A stretch of 64,000 bases of DNA from Candidatus Gastranaerophilales bacterium (GTDB lineage: Bacteria > Cyanobacteriota > Vampirovibrionia > Gastranaerophilales > Gastranaerophilaceae): NCBI GenBank assembly GCA_947624975.1, contig CANQMP010000005.1, positions 1 through 64,000 on the forward strand. The letters are read 5' to 3'. How positions within the stretch are numbered: position 1 is the first letter of the stretch; each line of letters begins with the position of its first letter. The translations under genes and the position numbers were made by a program. Shown here piece by piece: positions 1 to 9,664 of this stretch. The notes beneath the pieces were generated by a model. It did no database searches. It saw nothing but the letters and a program-made list of their open reading frames with translations, and was not told where the DNA came from.

Positions 1-16
1 GGGGGGGGGGGGGGGG
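1..16 (+). repeat. poly-G run at window edge
   Basis: Sixteen consecutive G open the window, so the true length is unknown. The run is followed by one reading frame (bases 17-73) that stays open until a TAA overlapping the start of the glycosyltransferase; the other two frames stop at 25-27 and 36-38. Two internal genes carry similar G runs after a shared leader, so this may be a third copy. A sequencing or assembly artefact at a contig end is an equally simple explanation. Confidence 0.5.
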
Positions 17-65
17 CACTCTCGTAGCAACGGTTTAAGCCACATTAAAGGCTTGGGAGGTTGCT

Positions 66-1079
66 GTGACTAAAGTATCGGTAATTGTCCCTGTATATAA
101 CGTTGAAAAATATCTTTCAAAATGTTTGGACAGTTTGGTTAATCAGACTTTGCGGGATTTGGAAATCATTTGTATAAATGACGGTTCGACAGACAATTCT
201 TTAAAAATTTTGCGACAATATGCCTCAAATGACAGTCGGATTATTGTAATAGACCAAAAAAACAGTGGTACGGGAAGTGCAAGAAATCGAGGTTTGAAAG
301 TTGCAAAAGGTGAGTACATTGCATTTGCCGACCCTGATGACTGGCTTGAATTGAATGCTTTTGAAGAATTGTATAAAAAAGCAAAGGAATTAAATGCGCA
401 GATTTTAATGTTTGATTATAATATTGCGAGTGACAAAAAAACTAAATATCGCTGTCAAGCAGATGTTTTAAAAGAAAAATTTAACTTTGACTTATGTGAA
501 AAAAAATATCTTGATAAAAATGATATAAAAAAATTCTTTTGTGATATTTCAGTATATGTTTGGTGCAAAATTTATCAAAAGCAATTTTTAGATGAGCATA
601 AGATTTACTTCCCTGAAGTTTATTTTAGTGAAGATCATTTTTTTACTTGGTTGTGCTTATATAATGCAGAAAAAATTTATTATATGAATAAAAGTTTTTA
701 TTACTATTATATGAGGTTAACTTCAGCAGTAAATTCATATTTTGATCCGACTTATTCTGTATTTGATGTGACAATAAGTATGAAAAAATTTATCTATGAA
801 AAAATGCCTGAATTTACGGAACGCATCGAGGACCTTTGTTATTATAATTTTGTTCATTTGTATAATGCTATGCCGTTTTATGCATTTTTTAAACGCAGAA
901 AGTTTTTGAAAAAATATTATGAATATTTCGGAAAAGAAAAATACTCAAACCTTATAAAAAAGCTTGATGAGTCAAAAAAGCCTTTTTACAGGGAAATTTT
1001 TTCCGTCCAAAATAAATTTTACACTTTTAAAGTTAAAGAAATAACAATTCTGGGATTTAAGTTCCGGTATGAGAAATAG
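66..1079 (+). CDS. family 2 glycosyltransferase
   Basis: A 337-residue GT-A fold glycosyltransferase, expected to transfer a sugar from a nucleotide donor onto a surface polysaccharide or LPS acceptor at the cytoplasmic face of the inner membrane. The N-terminus shows the GT2 pattern VSVIVPVYNVEKYL, NDGSTD at residues 38-43 and the metal/donor-binding DPDD at 89-92. The GTG start is chosen because GGGAGG lies five bases upstream. The last 30 residues (FSVQN then ILGFKFR) form a basic amphipathic tail that recurs on the methyltransferase at 59330. No membrane segment is evident. The sugar specificity cannot be read from sequence. An upstream poly-G frame overlaps its start and might couple its translation. 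Confidence 0.9.
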   Translation: MTKVSVIVPVYNVEKYLSKCLDSLVNQTLRDLEIICINDGSTDNSLKILRQYASNDSRIIVIDQKNSGTGSARNRGLKVAKGEYIAFADPDDWLELNAFEELYKKAKELNAQILMFDYNIASDKKTKYRCQADVLKEKFNFDLCEKKYLDKNDIKKFFCDISVYVWCKIYQKQFLDEHKIYFPEVYFSEDHFFTWLCLYNAEKIYYMNKSFYYYYMRLTSAVNSYFDPTYSVFDVTISMKKFIYEKMPEFTERIEDLCYYNFVHLYNAMPFYAFFKRRKFLKKYYEYFGKEKYSNLIKKLDESKKPFYREIFSVQNKFYTFKVKEITILGFKFRYEK

Positions 1080-1081
1080 AG

Positions 1082-1110
1082 TTTTAAAAAGATGTGTTTT
1101 GTGATAGTAT
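1082..1110 (+). promoter_or_regulatory. rsgA promoter, possibly leaderless
   Basis: TTTTAA (1082-1087), 17-base spacer, extended -10 TGATAGTAT (box 1105-1110). The ATG of rsgA begins ten bases after the box and no Shine-Dalgarno sequence lies between, so transcription would start at or next to the start codon. Confidence 0.45.
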
Positions 1111-1119
1111 TAACCTGTA

Positions 1120-2106
1120 ATGACGCAAGGACAGATTTTAAAAATTCATTCCGATTTTTACTACGTTGATGACGGTGTAAATATCGTCGAATGCAAAGTC
1201 AGAGAGGTTTTAAAAAAACAGCGGGAAAAAATTCTCGTCGGCGATTTTGTTGAGTTTGAAAACGGTGCAATAACTGAAATTATTGAACGAAAAAATTACA
1301 TAACCCGTCCGAGTGTCGCAAATATCGACCAAATTATTATTGTTTCGGCACTTAAAGAGCCGGATTTGGACTTACATCAGCTTAACCGCTATATTGCCCT
1401 CGCAAAATATTACAATATCCCCACAATCCTTTGTTTTAACAAAGAAGATTTAAAATGGGACAGGAAATTGGGCGAAAAAATAAAAAATATATACACGAAT
1501 TTTGAAATAGTTTTCACATCGGCAACCGAACACAAAGGTATTCGTGCCTTTGAAAAACTTCTTAAAGGTAAAACAAGCGTATTATGCGGAAATTCTGGCG
1601 TCGGTAAATCGAGCCTCGTAAATTCCATTAATCCCGACTTGAATTTACGCACAAAAAAAGTCAGCGAAAAAACTCTCAGAGGAACTCACACAACCAGACA
1701 TTGCGAGATTATAAAAATTGATGAAACCTCAAAAATCGTCGACACTCCGGGGTTTTCAAACGTAAAATTTGATTTTATTCTTCCCGCCGATGTCGATTTG
1801 CTTTTTGATGATATTTCTAAATTCCGTGACTATTGCAAATACTCAGACTGCCTTCATATCAATGAGGACGGCTGTGACGTTCTTGCAAATATTGACAAAA
1901 TCGACCCCACACGCTACGAAAGTTATCTGGCATTCGTTGATGAGGCAAGAGAATACAAAGAACGCATAAAATACGAGGGTAAAAAACAGGAACTTTCCAA
2001 AAAAACAATTCACAACAAAGAATTTGCAAAAATCAGCGAAAAGAAACGCCAAAGTGCAAGAAATACGTTAAAACAGAGAGTTTATAAGGATATTGAAAAT
2101 GAATGA
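1120..2106 (+). CDS. rsgA: ribosome small subunit GTPase RsgA
   Basis: A 328-residue circularly permuted GTPase that helps late maturation of the 30S subunit. Visible in order: an N-terminal OB-fold region (about 1-65), the permuted G motifs NKED (107-110), the P-loop GNSGVGKS (147-154) and DTPG (198-201), then the zinc-binding set C229, C234, H236 and C242 typical of the RsgA C-terminus. Length fits the family. It overlaps ispA by eight bases, suggesting translational coupling. The start has no Shine-Dalgarno sequence but sits right below a promoter-like -10 box. Confidence 0.95.
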   Translation: MTQGQILKIHSDFYYVDDGVNIVECKVREVLKKQREKILVGDFVEFENGAITEIIERKNYITRPSVANIDQIIIVSALKEPDLDLHQLNRYIALAKYYNIPTILCFNKEDLKWDRKLGEKIKNIYTNFEIVFTSATEHKGIRAFEKLLKGKTSVLCGNSGVGKSSLVNSINPDLNLRTKKVSEKTLRGTHTTRHCEIIKIDETSKIVDTPGFSNVKFDFILPADVDLLFDDISKFRDYCKYSDCLHINEDGCDVLANIDKIDPTRYESYLAFVDEAREYKERIKYEGKKQELSKKTIHNKEFAKISEKKRQSARNTLKQRVYKDIENE

Positions 2107-2983
2107 TTTAATTGAACTTGTGAATAAAAAATTAGACGAATTTATGCCGATTTGTTATCCGCAGAAAATATTTAAAGCGATGAAATATACGGTAACGCTT
2201 CCAGGAAAACGTTTACGTCCGATACTTTGCCTTGAATGCTGCAGAGTTTTCGGCGGAAAAATCGAAGATGCTATCCCGACTGCGTGTGCAATAGAGATGC
2301 TTCATGCACAAACCCTTATCCATGACGATTTGCCCTGTATGGATAACGACGATTACAGACGCGGAAAACTCACGAACCACATGGTTTTCGGCGAAGCAAA
2401 TGCTGTTCTTGCAGGTGACGCACTTTTGAGCTTTGCTCCGCAAATTATTCTGAAAAATTCAAAATCTCTAGGCAGTGAAAAACTCGTAAAAATTATGGAA
2501 GAATACTGTCAAGCGGCAGGTGCTTACGGGGTTATAGCAGGACAGGTAGTTGATATTGAAAGCGAAAAACTGTATTCAAATTTTGATGACGATGAACAAA
2601 CTCCCGAAATTTTAAACTTTATTCACGAGCATAAAACGGCGGATTTGTTCAAACTTGCACTAAGAACAGGTGCGATAATTGCCGATGCGGATGAAAAACA
2701 GCTTCAAGCCGTAACCGATTTCGCTCAAAACCTCGGAATTGCTTTCCAAATCGCCGATGATATTTTGGATGAAGTATCAACCTTTGAACAAATGGGAAAA
2801 ACTTTGGGCAAAGACAAAAATTCAGGAAAATTAACTTATGTAAGCCTTTACGGTTTGGATAAATCAAAAGAGGATTTGAAAAAATACATTGATACTTGCC
2901 GAAATATTTTGGTTGAAAACAATATTAAATCCGAAATATTTGAAGAAATTCTTGATAAAACGGCAAAATCGGTTAACAAATAA
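2099..2983 (+). CDS. ispA: polyprenyl (farnesyl) diphosphate synthase
   Basis: A short-chain trans-prenyltransferase that condenses isopentenyl diphosphate with allylic diphosphates to make farnesyl or geranylgeranyl diphosphate, feeding undecaprenyl carrier and quinone synthesis. The first aspartate-rich motif DDLPCMDNDD is at residues 76-85 and the second, DDILDE, at about 220-225. The ATG at 2099 is preferred over the in-frame TTG at 2093 because AAGGA ends eight bases before it. It follows rsgA with an eight-base overlap. Product chain length is not certain from sequence; farnesyl is the usual product of this size class. Confidence 0.92.
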   Translation: MNDLIELVNKKLDEFMPICYPQKIFKAMKYTVTLPGKRLRPILCLECCRVFGGKIEDAIPTACAIEMLHAQTLIHDDLPCMDNDDYRRGKLTNHMVFGEANAVLAGDALLSFAPQIILKNSKSLGSEKLVKIMEEYCQAAGAYGVIAGQVVDIESEKLYSNFDDDEQTPEILNFIHEHKTADLFKLALRTGAIIADADEKQLQAVTDFAQNLGIAFQIADDILDEVSTFEQMGKTLGKDKNSGKLTYVSLYGLDKSKEDLKKYIDTCRNILVENNIKSEIFEEILDKTAKSVNK

Positions 2984-3108
2984 ATCAGTTCCATGTTTTC
3001 GTAAACATAAACGCCCGCTTATCTTTTTGTTACAAATATTTGAAATTTTGAATATTTATGCTATTATCTCAATAGCATTAGTAATATATTTTAAAAAGGG
3101 GAATAAAT

Positions 3109-3666
3109 ATGATTTCAGTAAACGATTTAAAAACAGGCTTAACATTACAGCTGGACAACGGGTTATGGTCTGTTGTTGAATTTTTACACGTAAAACCTGG
3201 CAAAGGTGCTGCATTTGTAAGGTCAAAACTTAAAAACGTAGAAACAGGTCAGGTTGTTGAAAAAACTTTCCGTGCAGGTGAAAAAGTTGCAAAAGCAATG
3301 CTTGACAGACGCGAAATGCAATACCTTTACAAAGAAGGCAGTGAATACGTTATGATGGATAACGAAACTTACGAACAACTGCAAATTCCTGCCGAAAACA
3401 TCGGTGACGGTATTAAATACTTGAAAGAAAATATGGTTGTTCAAGTTTTGATGCACGATTCAAGAATAATTGGTATTGACCTTCCCGCTCACGTTGTTTT
3501 GGAAGTTGTTGATACACCGCCTTCGGAAAAGGGAAACACGGCACAGGGAGGCACTAAGCCCGCTACTCTTGAAACGGGTGCGGTAGTTAACGTTCCGTTC
3601 TTTATTTCTAACGGCGACAAAATCAGAGTCGATACGAGAACTAACGAATATCTTGACAGGGCTTAA
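3109..3666 (+). CDS. efp: elongation factor P
   Basis: EF-P, 185 residues, binds between the P and E sites to rescue ribosomes stalled on polyproline stretches. The N-terminal KOW-like domain holds the loop PGKGAAF with K32 at the position that is modified or left bare in different lineages; two OB domains follow, with the family signature ending in [17 protein letters not shown]. An AAAAGGGG ribosome site precedes the ATG. It heads an efp-accB-accC cluster, an order well known from Cyanobacteria. No dedicated modification enzyme (EpmA, EarP, YmfI) is seen in the window. Confidence 0.96.
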   Translation: MISVNDLKTGLTLQLDNGLWSVVEFLHVKPGKGAAFVRSKLKNVETGQVVEKTFRAGEKVAKAMLDRREMQYLYKEGSEYVMMDNETYEQLQIPAENIGDGIKYLKENMVVQVLMHDSRIIGIDLPAHVVLEVVDTPPSEKGNTAQGGTKPATLETGAVVNVPFFISNGDKIRVDTRTNEYLDRA

Positions 3667-3684
3667 TAACTGAAAGGAAACCAA

Positions 3685-4113
3685 ATGAAATTTGATATTG
3701 ATTACGTTGAAAAACTTGCAAAAGTATTAACAGATAACTCATTAACGGAAATCTCTTTAGAGGATGGCGAACAGGCTATTACACTGCGAAAGGAAGTTCT
3801 TGGCGTTGCACCTGCGGTTTCAATGCCTGCTGCAGCGCAAAGTTCTTTGCCGACGGAGAAAAAAGAAGAAGTTAAAAAAGGCAAACCGCTTACATCTCCG
3901 ATGGTTGGAACTTTTTACAAAGCTTCATCGCCCGATGCAAAGCCTTTTGTTGAAGTCGGTCAGACTATCAAAGAAGGAGATGTCGTTTGTATCGTGGAAG
4001 CAATGAAACTTATGAACGAGATAGAAGCCGAATTTGGCGGTAAAGTTCTTGAAATTTGCGTTTCGGACGGTCAGCCCGTAGAGTTCGGACAAGTGTTAAT
4101 GTATATTGAATAG
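3685..4113 (+). CDS. accB: acetyl-CoA carboxylase biotin carrier protein
   Basis: BCCP, 142 residues, carries the carboxybiotin arm between biotin carboxylase and carboxyltransferase in the first step of fatty acid synthesis. The N-terminal part is a variable multimerisation region; a short linker (about 45-67) rich in A, P, E and K follows; the C-terminal biotinyl domain carries EAMKLM with the biotin-accepting K108. A GAAAGGAAA ribosome site precedes the ATG. It lies 18 bases after efp and 12 bases before accC, so the three genes are probably cotranscribed. The carboxyltransferase genes are not in the window. Confidence 0.96.
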   Translation: MKFDIDYVEKLAKVLTDNSLTEISLEDGEQAITLRKEVLGVAPAVSMPAAAQSSLPTEKKEEVKKGKPLTSPMVGTFYKASSPDAKPFVEVGQTIKEGDVVCIVEAMKLMNEIEAEFGGKVLEICVSDGQPVEFGQVLMYIE

Positions 4114-4125
4114 TCAAGGTAAGAT

Positions 4126-5481
4126 ATGTTTAGAAAAGTTTTAATTGCAAACCGTGGAGAAATTGCGGTAAGAATTATAAGAGCGTGCAGAGAAATCGGC
4201 ATTCCGACAGTTGCGATTTATTCGCAGGCGGACGCAAATTCCCTGCATGTCAGACTTGCTACGGAGGCTTACTGTATCGGCCCTGCACAAAGTGCAAAAA
4301 GTTATTTAAGCATTCCCGCAATAATTTCAGCTGCGATCGTTTCGGGTGCGGATGCAATTCACCCGGGTTACGGATTTATGTCGGAAAGAGCCGATTTTGC
4401 GGAGATTTGCGACAAACACGGGATAAAATTTATCGGACCAACGGCTGATGCTATGCGTAAGATGGGCGATAAAGCGACAGCTCGCAAAACGATGATAGAA
4501 AATAATGTTCCTGTTACTCCGGGAACGGGAATTTTGAAAACGCCCGGGGAAGTAAAGGAATTTGCAAACAAAGTCGGTTATCCGATTATACTTAAAGCGA
4601 CTGCCGGCGGCGGCGGAAAAGGTATGAGAATTGTGCGTTCGGATGATGAGGTTGAAACCAATATGAACCTTTGTCAAAGCGAGGCACAAAATTTCTTTGG
4701 AAACCCCGATGTTTATGCGGAAAAGTTCCTTGAAAATCCGCGTCACATTGAAGTTCAGATACTTGGCGACAGGTATGGCAATGTAGTTCACTTAGGTGAA
4801 AGGGACTGTTCTATTCAAAGACGTCACCAAAAACTTTTGGAGGAAGCACCTTCACCTGCGATAGATGAGGCAACCCGTAAGGAAATGGGAGCAGCGGCTG
4901 TCAGAGCTGCCAAAGCGATTAATTACGAAGGTGCGGGAACTTGTGAATTTTTGCTTGACCACGACGGCAAGTGGTATTTCATGGAAATGAATACGAGAAT
5001 TCAGGTTGAACACTGTGTTACGGAAATGATATCCAATGTTGATTTAGTCAGGGAGCAAATTCTTGTGGCATCGGGAGAGAAACTTGATTTTACACAGGAT
5101 GACATTGTACTTCGCGGGCATGCTATCGAATGTCGAATTAATGCAGAAAATCCCGAAAAAGATTTTATGCCGAACCCCGGACAGATAACGGGTTACGTCA
5201 CACCGGGCGGATTTGGAGTAAGGGTTGATTCGCATGCTTATCAGGATTATACGATTCCGCCTTACTATGACAGTATGATAGGCAAGTTAATCTGCTGGGG
5301 CAGAACTCGAAACGAGGCAAGACGCAGAATGTATCGAGCTTTAAAAGAGTATGTCATAACGGGTGTTGAAACGACGATACCGTTCCATCAGGAGATTATA
5401 GAAGACCCTGTTTTCATGAGCGGAAAATTTAACACAGGCTTTATCGAAGATTTTTACAAAAGAACGGGAAAAGAGAATTAA
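4126..5481 (+). CDS. accC: biotin carboxylase subunit
   Basis: AccC, 451 residues, ATP-grasp enzyme that carboxylates the biotin on AccB using bicarbonate. The N-terminal pre-ATP-grasp domain begins [15 protein letters not shown]; the glycine-rich ATP lid is GGGGKGMR at about 163-170; catalytic and biotin-contact stretches [13 protein letters not shown] and the [10 protein letters not shown] strand are present. Length matches the 449-residue E. coli protein, so the end at 5481 is genuine although dispersed repeats begin immediately after it. It is the last gene of the efp-accB-accC cluster. Confidence 0.97.
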   Translation: MFRKVLIANRGEIAVRIIRACREIGIPTVAIYSQADANSLHVRLATEAYCIGPAQSAKSYLSIPAIISAAIVSGADAIHPGYGFMSERADFAEICDKHGIKFIGPTADAMRKMGDKATARKTMIENNVPVTPGTGILKTPGEVKEFANKVGYPIILKATAGGGGKGMRIVRSDDEVETNMNLCQSEAQNFFGNPDVYAEKFLENPRHIEVQILGDRYGNVVHLGERDCSIQRRHQKLLEEAPSPAIDEATRKEMGAAAVRAAKAINYEGAGTCEFLLDHDGKWYFMEMNTRIQVEHCVTEMISNVDLVREQILVASGEKLDFTQDDIVLRGHAIECRINAENPEKDFMPNPGQITGYVTPGGFGVRVDSHAYQDYTIPPYYDSMIGKLICWGRTRNEARRRMYRALKEYVITGVETTIPFHQEIIEDPVFMSGKFNTGFIEDFYKRTGKEN

Positions 5482-5972
5482 TTGCTTTCGCCCTCCCTTT
5501 ACAAGGGCTAGGGGTGGGTTTAATTCTCAGCATGAAATCTTAAAATCAGACGTCATTGCGAGCGAATGCCTCAGCTAGTCCCCTCTCCCGCACGGGGAGA
5601 GGGGATTATATTTTCTGCACGAAGTGCCGATACGAACTTTTCACCTTTCACTTCTCTCTTTTCACCTTTTAATAACTTGTTGGGGTAAAACCCCAACTTA
5701 CACTTTATTTCTAGCCAATCACCCTAACCCTCTCCCGCAGGGGGCGAGGGGGGATTTTTGTGCAAGGGGCGAGGGAATTTATATTTTTTTGCACGAAGTG
5801 CCGTAAAGAGCTGCTTGGTTGCTCGCGTTTAACGGGTCTGCGGTTGACGTCTGCAATTACTTCGTCATTTCGACGTCAAGCCTCGTCCTCTGCTCGCAAT
5901 CCGCTTTTCGCTTTTCACCTCTCACTTTTCACCCAAAGAATAACGTACTGGCTCAGCCTGCCAGTTCTCACA
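5482..5972. repeat. dispersed intergenic repeat patch 1
   Basis: 491 bases without a gene. It is built from modules seen again in four other gaps: CCCTCTCCCGC hairpins with GGGAGAGGG partners, the stretch around GACGTCATTGCGAGCGAA (near 5560), GCACGAAGTGCCG (near 5616 and 5790), runs of TTTCACC/TCTCACT, and a G run of six (5748-5753) inside a unit whose other copies have eight and ten. Short open frames here are translations of the repeat and are not credible genes. The minus-strand copy at its right end abuts the end of the GH38 gene. Confidence 0.85.
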
Positions 5973-7880
5973 TCAGCAATAGGGCGGGAAAACTTCATCT
6001 ATATACTCTTTGTAACTCTCAGGCTCAAAAAATCCCGCGGAAAACTCAGCACAATTATATCCGAGCTGTTGAGCATCTTTTACCTCAAACGGCGGGCCTG
6101 CAGGCGTTGAACGTGACGGATTTTGAGGGGTTGAAATAACTCCCGAACTCCTCAAAAGCGTTATCAGAATTGATTTTCCCCTAACCTCATATTCCGTTAA
6201 CCCTTGTGTGATAATTCCAAAACCTTGCGTTCCGACGTATCTTTGCATCGGTGCGAAGTTAGTTTTTACCTCTATCCCTCGAGTTTTGGGTAGATGTTTC
6301 CGCATATCGTAATCAGGACTGAATTCTCGCCTTATAAGAGTGTTCATATCCTCGCTGAATGTTTCGTTTACGGGAGATTTCAGGTTAAATTTAACCTGCC
6401 AAAGCTTATTTTTTAACTTGTTATCCCATTCGATTTTAAAATTCACCATTTTGCCGATTTCGACCTGAACATCAAAAAAACTCGTCTTTATTGTCCCGTT
6501 TTTAAACGAGTAAATTTCGGCGGTTTCTCCTTTGTCGGTTTCGACTGCCCCGAAATTGTACGTGTCGCCTTCATCTTCAAATCGCACAAATTCCATTTCG
6601 ACATTATTTATTTTGATTTTGCCGTTTTTAACTTCAAACTTTATGTCCGATTTCTCAAACGACGCTTTTTTAAGCGTGTAAATATCCGTGAAATCCTCTG
6701 TTACGGGTATTTTTTGAGTGTTATAAAGCAGAGAATTCTCCACCCCTAAGTGTTTTGAGGTGATTTTATATTCAGGCAAAAGCTCTTTGCTTTGCATTAC
6801 GGGCGTTTTAAAGTTGTGTTCAAGCCTTAATTCTTCAATAATCGTGTTTGCTATTTGCAGAATTTTTTCATATCGCATGACATTTTCTCTATGCACCAAA
6901 TCCGTTGAACAACCGCAAATCCCGTCGTGTGCAAGGTTTTGCAGTAAAAGTTTGTATGCGTATTCTATTGCGGAGTTGTATTTTGAACCGTATTTTTGCT
7001 GTAATTTATCTGCTTGTTCAAGCAGGTATGAGCATTTTACGTTATATTGTTTAAGCTTTGTTCTTGCGGAATAAGCACCTTGGAGGATAAAGGTTTTTGA
7101 ATTATCCCGCAATTCGTCGTTCCATTCAAAGCCGTCGAAACTTACTTTTTCAAAGTATTCAAACGGGTTTGAGAGTTTAATTTCGTAATCCGTGAGGAGT
7201 GAATTAACTTTTTCTATTTGTTCCGTGATATCGGGTTCGACGCCGAGGTGGTCTGCACCTATTGGCAAAAGCAGGTATTCGCCCGATTTTTGGGAAATTT
7301 TGTCCAAATTGGTTTTAAGTTGTTCTGCTTTTTGTTCAATGGTTAAGTCGGCGGAAAAAATGTCCGTAAAGTAGCCGCGGATAAGGTTTACGGTGTTAAT
7401 TCCGTTGAATTTAAACTCTGCGGGGAAATCTCCGCAGCCTCGCCAAACAATACATTTATCAATGCCGAATTTTTTAAGGATTAACGGGACATTTTTGCTG
7501 TGTCCGAAAGTGTCCGCAAGATATCCGATAAAATCGGTACAGCCGAAGTCTTTGGAGATTTTTAAGCCGATTTCGAGATTTTTTTTAAAAGCTATTTTGT
7601 CGGTTAAGAATTCGTCAATAAGCGTGTAAAAAGGCCCGATAAAAAGTCGTTTTTCGGCAATAAACCCGCGAATTTGCTCCTCTTTTTCGGGTCTTAGTTC
7701 AAGATAATCAAGCAAAGCCGCTGTTTGACCGTCAAAATAAAACGAGGGGATTTTGTTATTTTCAAGCAAATCAAGGACATTATCAAAAACCCTTAAAAGT
7801 CTTAGCCTGAAAACCTCAAATTCCCTGTACCATTCTCTGTCCCAGTGTGTGTGAAGATATGCGATAACTTTTTTCTTCAT
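5973..7880 (-). CDS. GH38 alpha-mannosidase-like protein, C-terminally short
   Basis: Glycoside hydrolase family 38 protein predicted to cleave alpha-mannosides. The zinc/active-site motif HTHWDREW is at residues 10-17 and the presumed nucleophile region ADTFGH at 122-127, followed by the helical mid domain and the start of the beta-rich domain. At 635 residues it is shorter than the roughly 850 usual for bacterial GH38: it stops soon after the LLRSSGV...GPPFEV stretch, where relatives continue with a C-terminal domain. The stop lies exactly at the border of a dispersed repeat, so truncation is likely. No signal peptide, so it is probably cytosolic. It may still be active, or be a decaying gene. 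Confidence 0.8.
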   Translation of the reverse strand: MKKKVIAYLHTHWDREWYREFEVFRLRLLRVFDNVLDLLENNKIPSFYFDGQTAALLDYLELRPEKEEQIRGFIAEKRLFIGPFYTLIDEFLTDKIAFKKNLEIGLKISKDFGCTDFIGYLADTFGHSKNVPLILKKFGIDKCIVWRGCGDFPAEFKFNGINTVNLIRGYFTDIFSADLTIEQKAEQLKTNLDKISQKSGEYLLLPIGADHLGVEPDITEQIEKVNSLLTDYEIKLSNPFEYFEKVSFDGFEWNDELRDNSKTFILQGAYSARTKLKQYNVKCSYLLEQADKLQQKYGSKYNSAIEYAYKLLLQNLAHDGICGCSTDLVHRENVMRYEKILQIANTIIEELRLEHNFKTPVMQSKELLPEYKITSKHLGVENSLLYNTQKIPVTEDFTDIYTLKKASFEKSDIKFEVKNGKIKINNVEMEFVRFEDEGDTYNFGAVETDKGETAEIYSFKNGTIKTSFFDVQVEIGKMVNFKIEWDNKLKNKLWQVKFNLKSPVNETFSEDMNTLIRREFSPDYDMRKHLPKTRGIEVKTNFAPMQRYVGTQGFGIITQGLTEYEVRGKSILITLLRSSGVISTPQNPSRSTPAGPPFEVKDAQQLGYNCAEFSAGFFEPESYKEYIDEVFPPYC

Positions 7881-7886
7881 ACATAA

Positions 7887-7915
7887 TATTTAGCATAATA
7901 TTTGGATATTTGCAA
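7887..7915 (-). promoter_or_regulatory. GH38 gene promoter, possibly leaderless
   Basis: On the minus strand TTGCAA (7915-7910), 17-base spacer and TAAATA (7892-7887), six bases before the ATG at 7880. No Shine-Dalgarno sequence lies between. The -10 box is a weak match. Confidence 0.4.
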
Positions 7916-7927
7916 ATTTTACAAGTT

Positions 7928-9664
7928 TTAGAGGTTTTTCTTAATATTTTCGATAAGTTTTTCTACGGCTTTTTCAGGTGAAAGTTTTTCCTGCTCGCCT
8001 GTTTGCCGAACTTTAAACTCAACAAGTCCTTCGCTGATAGTTTTTCCGACCGTAACTCTGTACGGAAATCCTATTAAGTCGGCATCTTTGAACTTCACTC
8101 CGGCTCTTTCATCTCTGTCATCGAGAACAACTTCAATTCCGGCTTTTTGCAATTCCTGATACATATTTTCGGCAATTTGCATTTGCTCGTTATCGTTAAT
8201 ATTTACGGGTACTATCACGACATGATACGGCGCAATAGCCACAGACCACTTAATTCCGTACTCATCATAGTGAGCTTCGACTGCTGCGGCTGCGGTTCTC
8301 GAAATTCCTATTCCGTAACAACCCATAACATAAGGATGAGTTTTGCCTTCGATGTCTGTATATACCGCATTCATCGGTTTTGAATACTTTGTACCGAGCT
8401 TAAATATGTTGCCGACTTCAATTCCTTTTGTTACAAATAAAGGTTTACCGCACTGCGGACAGAATTCACCTTGTTCAACAAGTCTTATATCGGCATATTT
8501 AAGGTTTTCAATGTCCAAATCGCTGAGATTAGCTCCGACAAGGTGTTTATCGGTTTCATTAATCCCGACGACGAAGTTTTTCATATCTTTCACGGTTTCA
8601 TCGGCGATTATCGGCACATTTTTCATGCCTTTCGGTCCGATAAATCCGGGGATGGCATCAAAACCGTGTTCCGCCATAAGCTCTGCAATCTCGGCAGATG
8701 AGGCTATTCGGATATCAATACCGCCTATAGCGTTCATTAATTTTGTTTCTTCGACCGCTTTGTCCGCTCTGATTAAGGCTATAACAGGCTTTTTATCTAT
8801 TATGTAAACCAAAGATTTTAAAATAAGAGTTGAAGGAATTTTTAAAAATTCGCTTAATTCTTCTATCGAATGAGTATTCGGGGTGTCTAAAACTTTTGTT
8901 TCAGCGAAATAATTTTTACCGTCGATTACGGCATCGGGCAAATTTGACACGGCATGGTTTGAATTTGCCGAGTAATCGCATGAATTGCAATAAAATACAT
9001 CGTTTTCGCCTGCGTCGGTGTCTGTAATAACCATAAATTCGTGCGAAACGCTTCCGCCGATCGCACCCGAATCCGACTGAACCATTTTGGTTTCAAGTCC
9101 GCAGCGTTCAAAAATTCTTTTGTAAGCCTGAGCCATATTTTGATATTCTTTATCAAGTCCTTCTTCGTCCAAATCAAAGCTGTAAGCGTCTTTCATGATA
9201 AATTCCCGACCTCTTAGCAAGCCGTAACGTGGTCTGATTTCATCCCTGAATTTTGACTGGATTTGATAGAGATTTACTGGAAGTTGTTTGTAAGATTTAA
9301 GGCTGTCTCTGGCAACGGACGTGATAATTTCTTCGTGAGTAGGTCCTAAACACATATCTCTGTCATGCCTGTCTTTAAGCCTCATTAGTTCTTTTCCGTA
9401 AACTTCCCATCTTCCTGATTCTTCCCAGAGTTCTTTTGGCTGAACAAACGGCATCAAAAGTTCTTGAGCGCCTGCTCTGTCCATTTCTTCCCTGACTATG
9501 TTTTCGATTTTCTTTAAAACTTTCCACATCAGTGGCATAAAAGTATATATGCCGGGGGCGAGTTTTTTTATAAACCCTGCTCTGCCAAGCATTTTATGCG
9601 AAATAACTTCCGCATCCGACGGAAATTCCCGCAAAGTTTGAACGAATAATTTCGACATTTTCAT
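7928..9664 (-). CDS. proS: prolyl-tRNA synthetase
   Basis: Bacterial-type ProRS, 578 residues, charges tRNA-Pro. The class II catalytic core is split by a YbaK-like editing insertion (about residues 225-385) that hydrolyses Ala-tRNA-Pro; the core includes RPRYGLLRGREFIMKDAYSF and IGGSVSHEFM, and the C-terminal anticodon-binding domain begins near VAIAPYHVVIVPV. Length matches the bacterial form. The ATG at 9664 is preceded by GAGGT at a slightly long distance; a second ATG two codons on is possible. It lies 47 bases upstream of the GH38 gene on the same strand. Confidence 0.96.
   Translation of the reverse strand: MKMSKLFVQTLREFPSDAEVISHKMLGRAGFIKKLAPGIYTFMPLMWKVLKKIENIVREEMDRAGAQELLMPFVQPKELWEESGRWEVYGKELMRLKDRHDRDMCLGPTHEEIITSVARDSLKSYKQLPVNLYQIQSKFRDEIRPRYGLLRGREFIMKDAYSFDLDEEGLDKEYQNMAQAYKRIFERCGLETKMVQSDSGAIGGSVSHEFMVITDTDAGENDVFYCNSCDYSANSNHAVSNLPDAVIDGKNYFAETKVLDTPNTHSIEELSEFLKIPSTLILKSLVYIIDKKPVIALIRADKAVEETKLMNAIGGIDIRIASSAEIAELMAEHGFDAIPGFIGPKGMKNVPIIADETVKDMKNFVVGINETDKHLVGANLSDLDIENLKYADIRLVEQGEFCPQCGKPLFVTKGIEVGNIFKLGTKYSKPMNAVYTDIEGKTHPYVMGCYGIGISRTAAAAVEAHYDEYGIKWSVAIAPYHVVIVPVNINDNEQMQIAENMYQELQKAGIEVVLDDRDERAGVKFKDADLIGFPYRVTVGKTISEGLVEFKVRQTGEQEKLSPEKAVEKLIENIKKNL

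Noticed and set aside
4327-4791. 154-codon minus-strand frame inside accC
   Set aside because: Antisense shadow of a strongly conserved gene, no start signal.
5624-6139. Several overlapping plus-strand open frames in the gap after accC and over the GH38 end
   Set aside because: They translate dispersed repeats (PLPQGARG-type peptides recur in the 18700 gap) and overlap a real gene in the opposite direction.
8343-8807. 154-codon plus-strand frame inside proS
   Set aside because: Antisense shadow of the synthetase with no ribosome site.
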